Shown piece by piece: positions 1-4,852 of a stretch of DNA of 6,267 bases. The notes under the pieces were generated by a model. The model saw nothing but the letters and a program-made list of their open reading frames with translations, did not search any database and was not told where the DNA came from. The DNA is from Deltaproteobacteria bacterium (GTDB lineage Bacteria; Desulfobacterota; Desulfobaccia; Desulfobaccales; Desulfobaccaceae). The first letter of the stretch is position 1, and each line of letters opens with the position of its first letter. Both the position numbers and the translations under genes were made by a program. The stretch spans positions 1-6,267 of the forward strand of contig VGSX01000216.1 in the NCBI GenBank assembly GCA_016874895.1, in the 5' to 3' direction.

Positions 1-130
1 GCAGTTCCCGGGCCCTGGTTTGGGCCAGATGCATCCCCTGGTCCCGGGTCAGGGCCGCCGGACCGGGCACGTCCACGGGGTCGGGCAGCATCTCCCGCCG
101 CAAAGGGCGGCACCCCAGTGATGAAGCCAT
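1..130 (-). CDS. N-terminal fragment of an unrecognised protein, cut by the window edge
   Basis: This is an open frame of 43 codons that starts at an ATG (130-128) and continues past base 1 without a stop. The ATG shares one base with the TAA of the upstream transporter gene (TAATG), and a strong Shine-Dalgarno sequence, GGGGAGGAA, lies just before it at 141-133. This is the layout of a translationally coupled gene. The visible N-terminus begins MASSLGCRPLRREMLPDP and continues with a proline-rich stretch (VDVPGPAA) and then TRDQGMHLAQTRAREL. It shows no signal peptide, membrane helix or metal-binding motif. A second in-frame ATG at residue 14 could also serve as start, but it has a worse ribosome site. 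I do not recognise the family. It is probably co-transcribed with the CDF transporter; its function cannot be inferred from 43 residues. Confidence 0.6.
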   Translation of the reverse strand, partial: MASSLGCRPLRREMLPDPVDVPGPAALTRDQGMHLAQTRAREL

Positions 131-1128
131 TATTCCTCCCCTTCCCGTTTTTCCACTACTATCTCCCGCCGCCAGAGCCGCTGCCGGGTGGTTTCGGACC
201 GCCGGGAGCGGCAGGGATCATAGCCGCAGATGGGGCATTCACAATTCTCACAGGGGTCCACGTGAATGTGGACCTCGGCCTGATGCTGGAAGTAGTCACT
301 AAAAATTCCTTCCAGTTCCTTGACCTCCCGGTGACCTTCCGCCAGACTGAAATCATGCGGCAGAATCAAATGAAAATCCACATACAGGCGTTCCCCGGAC
401 CGGCGGGCCCGCAGTTGGTGCACATCGATCCAGGTGCTTTTGCGATGTTGTTTGAGGAGGTCGGAAATTTCCTCCAGGAGTTTCACCTCGGCCGCATCCA
501 TGAGCCCGGCAAAGGAATGGCGCAATAATTTCCAGCCGGTATAAAGTATATTGACCCCCACCAGGGCCGCGGCGGCTCCGTCCAGCCAGGTGTGGCCGGT
601 GAGCCAGACCAGTGCCAGGCCGAACAGCACCCCGACTGAGGTGTAAACGTCGGTCAGGAGATGCCAGCCATCCGCAGTGAGGGTAATGGAATGGGTTTTC
701 TGGCCCACATACACCAACCCGGTCCCCAGTCCCAGGTTCACCAGGGTGGCCCCCAGGATCAGCCACAGACCGGTTTCCAGGAAGGGCAATTCCCGTGGAT
801 ACATAATTTGTTGGGCGGCCTTGAGGAAGATCCCCAGGGCCGCCAGGAAAATCAGGGCCCCCTCGAACCCCACGGAAAAATATTCGATTTTGCCATGCCC
901 GTACGGATGGCTGGGGTCAGGGGGCCGGGCCGCCAGCACCACCGCGCCCAGGGCAAAGGCGCTGGCCACCACGTTGATGATGGATTCCAGGGCGTCCGAG
1001 AGGATGGCCGCAGATTGGGTCAGCCAATAGGCATAAAATTTTACCCCCATGAGGAGCGCGCCGATGAGCACGGACGCGGTTATGGCCACGAGACGGGCGC
1101 GTTGGGGGTATGCAGCCATCCAGTTCAT
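130..1128 (-). CDS. Cation diffusion facilitator (CDF) metal exporter, FieF-like
   Basis: A 332-residue inner-membrane transporter, predicted to export divalent metals (Zn2+, Fe2+ or similar) against protons as a homodimer. It has about six membrane helices in residues 12-200, then a cytoplasmic metal-binding domain (about 205-292). By motif alignment with E. coli FieF, site B is present as D71, H74 and H78 in PDPSHPYGHGK. The cytoplasmic site residues are H237, H253, H289 and D291 (last two in HIHVDP), and the TM5 half of transport site A is H156 and D160. The TM2 half differs: in SDALESIINVVAS the two FieF aspartates align with E48 and N52, with D45 one turn earlier. The C-terminus carries a cysteine cluster, C293, C296, C298, C301 and C306, then a basic tail. 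The ATG at 1128 has GGTGGG upstream; residue 4 is an alternative start. It lies 77 nt after the ferredoxin gene and overlaps the next gene by one base. Family assignment is firm; the metal is not. Confidence 0.93.
   Translation of the reverse strand: MNWMAAYPQRARLVAITASVLIGALLMGVKFYAYWLTQSAAILSDALESIINVVASAFALGAVVLAARPPDPSHPYGHGKIEYFSVGFEGALIFLAALGIFLKAAQQIMYPRELPFLETGLWLILGATLVNLGLGTGLVYVGQKTHSITLTADGWHLLTDVYTSVGVLFGLALVWLTGHTWLDGAAAALVGVNILYTGWKLLRHSFAGLMDAAEVKLLEEISDLLKQHRKSTWIDVHQLRARRSGERLYVDFHLILPHDFSLAEGHREVKELEGIFSDYFQHQAEVHIHVDPCENCECPICGYDPCRSRRSETTRQRLWRREIVVEKREGEE
133..141 (-). promoter_or_regulatory. Shine-Dalgarno site inside the end of the CDF gene
   Basis: On the minus strand GGGGAGGAA lies 2 nt before the ATG at 130 and inside the last codons of the cation transporter. 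It is the best match to an anti-Shine-Dalgarno target in the window, and it supports translation of the partial gene that starts in the TAATG overlap. Confidence 0.6.
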
Positions 1129-1153
1129 GGGTTCCCACCCATCCGGTCTTTCT

Positions 1154-1173
1154 TTACCCGGCGGCCCGGGTAA
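1154..1173. repeat. Perfect inverted repeat in the ferredoxin-CDF gap
   Basis: Two 8-base arms, TTACCCGG (1154-1161) and CCGGGTAA (1166-1173), flank a 4-base loop CGGC. Transcribed leftward, it would form a stable hairpin between the ferredoxin stop and the CDF start. The bases that follow it in that direction are AGAAAGACC, not a T tract, so it does not look like a classical intrinsic terminator. It could be an mRNA-processing or stability stem, or an operator. Confidence 0.6.
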
Positions 1174-1205
1174 GTCCGGTAAAGGTTAAATTCTTCCGGC
1201 CACCT

Positions 1206-1793
1206 TCAGGACAACTGGCGCCAGAGCCTGACCTGCTCCGGCACCGCGGTAGTTATGCTCTCGGTACCCTGCAGGGTGGCAAAGACCGAACGGGATACCC
1301 GCAATCCCTTGAGCTCCATGGCTTCGGCCAGGGTGCCGTATCTCAAAGCCCCGACTTTGCAGGCCTCCACACAGGCGGGGACCCTCCCCTCCCGGACCCG
1401 GTCCGGGCACTGATCGCATTTCAGGGCCACCGGCCCCTTTTCCAAGGCTTCCACACTGGGGGCGAAACGCAGCACCCCGAAGGGGCAGGCCATGGCGCAC
1501 ATGGCGCAGCTGATGCACCGGTGCGGGTCGATATCCGTGGTGCCCAGTTCCGGGTTATGAGTTATCGCCCCGGGCATACACACCATCTGGCAGGGAGCCG
1601 GATCACAATGCCGGCATTTATTGACAAAGGCAAAATGGCTGGCGCCGGGATAAACCCGTAACCGGGGCCGGGGTTGCACCGCCTCACTCAGGGCGGCGAA
1701 GAGATTTTTGCTCTGGGAGTGTTCCACGGCACAGGCCACCTGACATTGCTGGCAGCCCACACACCTTTCCGGAATGACAATAACCGTTTTCAT
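1206..1793 (-). CDS. 4Fe-4S polyferredoxin, CooF/HycB-like electron-transfer subunit
   Basis: A 195-residue soluble iron-sulfur protein expected to pass electrons between redox enzymes in the cytoplasm. It contains exactly 16 cysteines, all in four cluster motifs: C11-C14-C17-C21 (CxxCxxCxxxC), C60-C63-C68-C72 (CxxCxxxxCxxxC), C93-C96-C99-C103 followed by P104, and C126-C129 paired with C141-C145. This spacing is that of the ferredoxin-like subunits of the CooF, HycB, HydN and DmsB/NarH group, which usually hold four [4Fe-4S] clusters. The length matches CooF/HycB, which are near 180-200 residues, and no Tat or Sec signal is seen. The ATG at 1793 has AAGGGA about 8 nt upstream. The gene has its own upstream promoter candidate and is followed after 77 nt by the CDF exporter. 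No CO dehydrogenase, hydrogenase, formate dehydrogenase or aldehyde oxidoreductase catalytic gene is visible next to it, so its partner is unknown. The specific name CooF is not justified. Confidence 0.9.
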   Translation of the reverse strand: MKTVIVIPERCVGCQQCQVACAVEHSQSKNLFAALSEAVQPRPRLRVYPGASHFAFVNKCRHCDPAPCQMVCMPGAITHNPELGTTDIDPHRCISCAMCAMACPFGVLRFAPSVEALEKGPVALKCDQCPDRVREGRVPACVEACKVGALRYGTLAEAMELKGLRVSRSVFATLQGTESITTAVPEQVRLWRQLS

Positions 1794-1890
1794 AGTGCTT
1801 TCCCTTATCCGTCCCGTAGTCTCAACTAAGTATGCCGCAGGGGGTTAAAAACTTTGGTTCAAAAGAATCCATCATTTTTCGCTTCATTTT

Positions 1891-1921
1891 GCTGAAAGCC
1901 GAGGGCTGATCGCTGAAAGCT
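1891..1921 (+). repeat. Heptamer repeat array (copy A), GCTGANN type
   Basis: The array reads as successive 7-base units GCTGAAA, GCCGAGG, GCTGATC, GCTGAAA and a final GCT. It matches copy B (4772-4802) at 26 of 31 positions without gaps. It sits in the 172-nt gap between the polyferredoxin and the GT-C-like gene, just downstream of the leftward promoter, so it would be in the ferredoxin mRNA leader. The palindrome TAGTACTA (1923-1930) adjoins it. Such dispersed intergenic heptamer arrays suggest a genome-wide repeat family, but its copy number cannot be seen here. Confidence 0.65.
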
Positions 1922-1931
1922 GTAGTACTAT

Positions 1932-1959
1932 TTTATAACCCCGGTAATCCGCAGGTCAA
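1932..1959 (-). promoter_or_regulatory. Sigma70-type promoter for the polyferredoxin gene
   Basis: On the minus strand TTGACC (1959-1954) and TATAAA (1937-1932) each match the consensus hexamers at 5 of 6 positions, and the spacer is 16 bases. The promoter lies a few bases after the stop codon of the upstream membrane protein and points to the polyferredoxin. Transcription would start near 1925, giving a leader of about 130 nt that contains heptamer array A. This is the best promoter match in the window. It implies that the ferredoxin-CDF unit can be expressed apart from the glycosyltransferase genes. Confidence 0.5.
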
Positions 1960-1965
1960 ATAAAA

Positions 1966-3378
1966 TCACTCGGGAACCGCCGGCCCCGGAGCCCGGGGCC
2001 CCAGGGGAACGGCAAAAATCAGGGCCACGGCCGGGGCGCAATGCAGGAGCAGGCGGTCCACCGTGGCCCGGATGTAGAGATGAAATTCCGCCGGTGAAGC
2101 CGGGACCAGGGCGTAGGCTAAAACAATGCCGGCCAGATTACCCGCCAGCAACAACCCCAAAAAGAGCAGGGGAGTACGCCACAGGGTCCTGCCCGCCAGG
2201 ATGAAACTCACAAAGATGGCGGGCCAGAGCAGGCCGAAGTAGGGCGGCCACACCAGGGCCGACAGCAGGCTCCACAGGCCCGCCACGGCTTGCTGCAGAA
2301 AAAGCCCGCCGATATGATCTGTTCCCACTTCCAGACCCTGCAGGGCCACGAACCGGCGCCAGGGGAGGGTAAAAAACCAGCCCCCCACTCCCAAAAGCAA
2401 CAGGGTCACCAGCCTTCGTGCCAGGTGCGATGGTCTCAGCCAGATCAGGGTCAGGAAAGCAGCCAGAAAAGTTATCATGACCAGGGGCCAGCCCTCGTAC
2501 TTGCTCCAGGCCATGGCGCCGCTCAGGCCGGCAATGAGCGCGCCGCTCCCGGCCGGAGCCTCGTCCCAGAGCCAGAGTAACAGCAGACCCGCCACCGCCA
2601 GCTGATAGTAGGCCAGCATGAGATCGGCATAGGCAATATACAGGTGGGTTAGAAAAGTGGCCCCGTTGAGAGCTAAAAAGGCGGCGGCCCCCAGGGCCCA
2701 GGCCCGTTGCACCTCCAGGCGGCGCAGGAAGGCATAGAACATGGCCAGGGTGGCTCCCCCCCACAGGGGGAAGAGGGCTTTCACCAGGTGATCATATATA
2801 CCCCCCAACCAGAAATAGAGATAGGCCATGAGCAGCGGCGCCAGGTTGGGGTAGTAGTTATGGGCCTCAAACCTGCTCAGGTCCACGCCTTGGGCCAGAT
2901 AAAAGGCCTTGGCTTTCAATCCCCAGGTGGCCAAAGCGTCCCAGGACCACATGGGGTAAAGCATAGCCCGCAGCAACCCGAAGCCGAAGGCGAGCAGCAA
3001 CAGGAGTATGAGGAGCGTTTCAGCACGCGACCGTTCCGAGCCTCGGCCCAAAGTGAGCAGCCTGTGTGCCTTTGCCGCCACATAACGGCAATCCGCCGCC
3101 AGCCAGCCGCGTTGCCAGGCCAGTACCAGGCCGGGGATAGCCGCCAGGACCCAGGGACCGGTGATGCTTGCCAAGGAATAGGGCACCTGCAAAAAGGTGA
3201 GGAGGAGCATCCACAGGGTAAGCCCGAAACTCCCCAACCCGAAGGCCAAAGCGCCCCGTTCCAGGCTGGTGAAACCGCTGCGCCAGGGCACCAGGAGCAC
3301 GAACAGGGCGTAGCCGAAAAACTGGATGGAGGCCACGCCCCCGGTCAGTCTCAGAAGTAACCAGGCCGTCTCAATCAT
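1966..3378 (-). CDS. Polytopic membrane protein, putative GT-C lipid-sugar glycosyltransferase
   Basis: A 470-residue, very hydrophobic protein with roughly 10-12 membrane helices, probably an inner-membrane enzyme that moves a sugar from a polyprenyl-phosphate donor to an acceptor outside the membrane. The best evidence is the loop after the helix at about 122-141: PMWSWDALATWGLKAKAFY, with D147 as candidate catalytic base. It is followed by NYYPNLAPLLMAYLY (174-188) and SKYEGWP (292-298), all reminiscent of GT-C/PMT-like proteins. Arginines in loops 31-42 and 90-120 place these in the cytoplasm, which puts D147 outside as the fold requires. Three helices precede the motif loop, more than in classical PMT/ArnT proteins, where the key acidic residue follows helix 1. 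A soluble C-terminal domain is absent. Its ATG overlaps the end of the upstream gene by 8 nt (ATGATTGA), and the nearby GT2 gene would supply the donor. A transporter or other membrane protein is less likely but possible. Confidence 0.65.
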   Translation of the reverse strand: MIETAWLLLRLTGGVASIQFFGYALFVLLVPWRSGFTSLERGALAFGLGSFGLTLWMLLLTFLQVPYSLASITGPWVLAAIPGLVLAWQRGWLAADCRYVAAKAHRLLTLGRGSERSRAETLLILLLLLAFGFGLLRAMLYPMWSWDALATWGLKAKAFYLAQGVDLSRFEAHNYYPNLAPLLMAYLYFWLGGIYDHLVKALFPLWGGATLAMFYAFLRRLEVQRAWALGAAAFLALNGATFLTHLYIAYADLMLAYYQLAVAGLLLLWLWDEAPAGSGALIAGLSGAMAWSKYEGWPLVMITFLAAFLTLIWLRPSHLARRLVTLLLLGVGGWFFTLPWRRFVALQGLEVGTDHIGGLFLQQAVAGLWSLLSALVWPPYFGLLWPAIFVSFILAGRTLWRTPLLFLGLLLAGNLAGIVLAYALVPASPAEFHLYIRATVDRLLLHCAPAVALIFAVPLGPRAPGPAVPE

Positions 3379-3877
3379 AAAAACCGCCTGTCACCTGCCG
3401 GAGATTTACCCGGAAAACCATCCCGGGCCCGGACGTTGGCAGGGCCTGGAAGAGGTGGCTATCCGACTGCGACACGTATTTCCAGGTCACAGATGCCTCG
3501 CCTTCCGGCAGGATAAGATACTCGGCCTGTTCCCGGACAATGCGGTCGTAGAGAAAGGCTGGCGTCACCTGGGGATTGAGGCGCACCATTCTCCGGGGAT
3601 GCAGGACATAGCGCGTTTCCAGATATTTCCCGGCCTCATATCGGTCGATAAAAATATAAGTCGCCGTCGGAGGCAGCAATTCCGCCAGCTCTCCCAGCCA
3701 ACGGTAATAAGCGTCTTCCTGGCGGACAGCCCCCCCCACCTCGCCGCTGGCCAGACGCTGGGTTACCTCGAGGGCTTCCGGGGCGTAATGCCAGGCCAGC
3801 CAGCCTAACTGCAGCAGCCATAAACCGGCAATGATCTTTACCAGGGCTCTGTTGTGGCGCAGACAGGAAGGTAACAT
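3371..3877 (-). CDS. Small single-helix membrane-anchored protein of unknown function
   Basis: A 168-residue protein between the GT2 and GT-C-like genes; I do not recognise a named family. A basic N-terminus (R7, R10, K14) precedes one hydrophobic helix at about 12-30, so the rest (31-168) should lie outside the cytoplasm. The soluble part has a predicted alpha/beta character with a conserved-looking core, TATYIFIDRYEAGKYLETRY and then VLHPRR (71-96), a later AEYLILPEG (118-126), and FRVNL near the end. There are no cysteines in the soluble part (the only one is C5) and no obvious catalytic triad. The core resembles the extracytoplasmic tails that some GT39-type membrane glycosyltransferases carry, from memory and unverified. 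Its start lies one base after the GT2 stop (TAGGATG), and its stop is inside the next gene's start. This argues for coupled synthesis and a role as accessory or split-off domain of that membrane enzyme. Confidence 0.75.
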   Translation of the reverse strand: MLPSCLRHNRALVKIIAGLWLLQLGWLAWHYAPEALEVTQRLASGEVGGAVRQEDAYYRWLGELAELLPPTATYIFIDRYEAGKYLETRYVLHPRRMVRLNPQVTPAFLYDRIVREQAEYLILPEGEASVTWKYVSQSDSHLFQALPTSGPGMVFRVNLRQVTGGFYD

Positions 3878-3878
3878 C

Positions 3879-4568
3879 CTAATCCCAGAAGCGGAACCGG
3901 ATTATATAATAGATGGCGGCGATGCCGTCCCGCCAGGTGATCTTTTTGCCTTCGCTGTAATCCCGGCCGTCATAGGAAATGGGCACCTCGTAGACGCGGC
4001 ACCGCTGGCGGGCCACCTTGGCCGTCAATTCCGGCTCCACCCCGAACCGGTCGGCTTTGATGGTGATTTTTTTGATTACCTCAACCTTAAAAACCTTGTA
4101 GCAGGTCTCCATGTCCGTCAGGTTCAGATTGGTGAGCATATTGGACAGGGTAGTGACCACCTTGTTCCCCACATAGTGCCAGAAAAACAGGACCCGGTGG
4201 GGGGCGGCGCCCACCAGGCGGCTGCCGTAAACCACGTCGGCCACGCCCCGCTCGATGGGTTTGAGCAATTCGGGATAATCGATGGGATTATACTCCAGGT
4301 CGGCATCCTGGATGATCACCACATCACCGGTGACCTGCCCGAAGCCGGTGCGCAGGGCCGCGCCTTTCCCCCGGTTGCGGTCGTGGTAAAAGGCGCGAAT
4401 ATTCCCGTTTTCTTGAGCCAAGCGGCGGATAATATCCCGGGAGCCGTCAGTGGAGGCATCATCGACGATGACCAGTTCCTTGTCATACGGGGTGGCCTGG
4501 ACCCGCCGGACTATCTCCTCCAAGGTATGTTTTTCATTATAAACCGGGATGACAATACTTAATTTCAT
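3879..4568 (-). CDS. Family 2 glycosyltransferase, polyprenyl-phosphate sugar synthase (DPM1-like)
   Basis: A 229-residue GT-A fold enzyme predicted to move a sugar from a nucleotide sugar to a polyprenyl phosphate on the cytoplasmic face of the membrane. It begins MKLSIVIPVYNEKHTLEEIV. The nucleotide-binding VDDASTDGS is at 35-43, the metal-binding DxD is D88-A-D90 in IIQDADLEYNP, and GSRL is at 115-118. TDMETCYKVF is at 151-160, FGVEPELTAKV at 175-185, and VPISYDGRDYSEGKKI at 195-210. The end, ITWRDGIAAIYYIIRFRF, is typical of the short bacterial DPM1-like group. No long C-terminal membrane helices follow, so it is the short, peripheral form rather than the GtrB/ArnC type. The ATG at 4568 has GGTGGG 5 nt upstream. 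It heads the three-gene unit running to 1966 and would make the lipid-linked sugar used by the polytopic protein. The sugar cannot be read from sequence. Confidence 0.92.
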   Translation of the reverse strand: MKLSIVIPVYNEKHTLEEIVRRVQATPYDKELVIVDDASTDGSRDIIRRLAQENGNIRAFYHDRNRGKGAALRTGFGQVTGDVVIIQDADLEYNPIDYPELLKPIERGVADVVYGSRLVGAAPHRVLFFWHYVGNKVVTTLSNMLTNLNLTDMETCYKVFKVEVIKKITIKADRFGVEPELTAKVARQRCRVYEVPISYDGRDYSEGKKITWRDGIAAIYYIIRFRFWD

Positions 4569-4601
4569 AGGTACCCACCATTGTCATAATGTTTTCTCTG
4601 C

Positions 4602-4619
4602 CAGACCGTTGCCGGTCTG
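4602..4619. repeat. Short hairpin in the GT2 leader
   Basis: CAGACCG (4602-4608) and CGGTCTG (4613-4619) pair perfectly around the loop TTGC. Read leftward, it would sit in the mRNA leader about 34 nt before the GT2 start codon. No T tract follows, so it is not an intrinsic terminator. Confidence 0.5.
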
Positions 4620-4671
4620 CCATAATATGTAACTTTCCGTCTTCGTCTGATGGCTGTCAAGCATATTATGG
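4620..4671. repeat. 10-bp inverted repeat with a 32-nt spacer
   Basis: CCATAATATG (4620-4629) is the exact reverse complement of CATATTATGG (4662-4671). On the minus strand a perfect -35 hexamer TTGACA (4660-4655) lies just inside the right arm, but only GAAAGT (3 of 6) is found at the -10 distance of 17 bases. The two A+T-rich arms could be paired binding sites of a regulator that loops or shields the GT2 promoter. That role is inferred; the symmetry is seen directly. Confidence 0.6.
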
Positions 4672-4682
4672 AGGAAGCGTTC

Positions 4683-4712
4683 AGCTTTCGGTAAAATCTG
4701 AGGATCAGCTTA
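4683..4712 (-). repeat. Degenerate heptamer repeat (copy C), reverse orientation
   Basis: Read on the minus strand, this stretch starts TAAGCTGAT and ends GAAAGCT, exactly as copy B does at 4769-4777 and 4796-4802. The middle is about 9 of 13 identical over one segment and is a few bases shorter. Copies B and C thus face each other around a 56-nt A+T-rich core. Confidence 0.4.
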
Positions 4713-4771
4713 TCTATTGGAAAAATTCAGGACAGAGTGAGCCATGCTAACTACGATAAATTATTTTTTAA

Positions 4772-4802
4772 GCTGATGGCTGAGAGCTGACCGCTGAAAG
4801 CT
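4772..4802 (+). repeat. Heptamer repeat array (copy B), GCTGANN type
   Basis: It consists of four 7-base units GCTGATG, GCTGAGA, GCTGACC and GCTGAAA, then GCT. It is identical to copy A (1891-1921) at 26 of 31 positions, in the same strand orientation but in a different genetic setting: upstream of a rightward promoter rather than in a leftward leader. Being outside genes in both places fits a dispersed noncoding repeat. Confidence 0.65.
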
Positions 4803-4818
4803 TACTTTGGATTTTCTC

Positions 4819-4852
4819 TTGACAGTTGAAATTAGCCTGTGTTAAGCACACA
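4819..4852 (+). promoter_or_regulatory. Candidate promoter with overlapping palindrome for the TolC-like gene
   Basis: A perfect -35 hexamer TTGACA lies at 4819-4824. At 17 bases the -10 is TTAAGC (4842-4847), a poor match (2 of 6). The same place is covered by a palindrome, TGTGT (4838-4842) and ACACA (4848-4852) around TAAGC. A strong -35, a weak -10 and symmetric DNA over the -10 are compatible with a regulated promoter. The leader to the ATG at 5023 would be about 170 nt. Confidence 0.3.

Noticed and set aside
1110..1661. Long rightward open frame (183 codons) opposite the ferredoxin gene
   Set aside because: It lies antisense to a gene with 16 perfectly placed cysteines, shows no recognisable domain, and has the low-complexity G/P/H-rich composition expected of a shadow frame in G+C-rich DNA.
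1206..1793. Naming the polyferredoxin cooF and inferring a CO dehydrogenase locus
   Set aside because: The motif pattern is shared by many electron-transfer subunits, and no cooS-like gene is in the window.
2707..3360. Long rightward open frame (217 codons) opposite the polytopic membrane protein
   Set aside because: Its product is a glutamine/glycine/proline-rich hydrophilic chain produced by the complement of leucine- and alanine-rich codons. It has no domain or ribosome site worth supporting.
3831..4562. Rightward open frame of 243 codons opposite the GT2 gene
   Set aside because: The minus strand encodes a complete GT2 enzyme with all motifs, so the plus-strand frame is its mirror and matches nothing I know.
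4683..4802. CRISPR array or insertion sequence in the divergent intergenic region
   Set aside because: The repeats are 7-nt units without unique spacers of constant size, and there is no transposase frame or target-site duplication visible.
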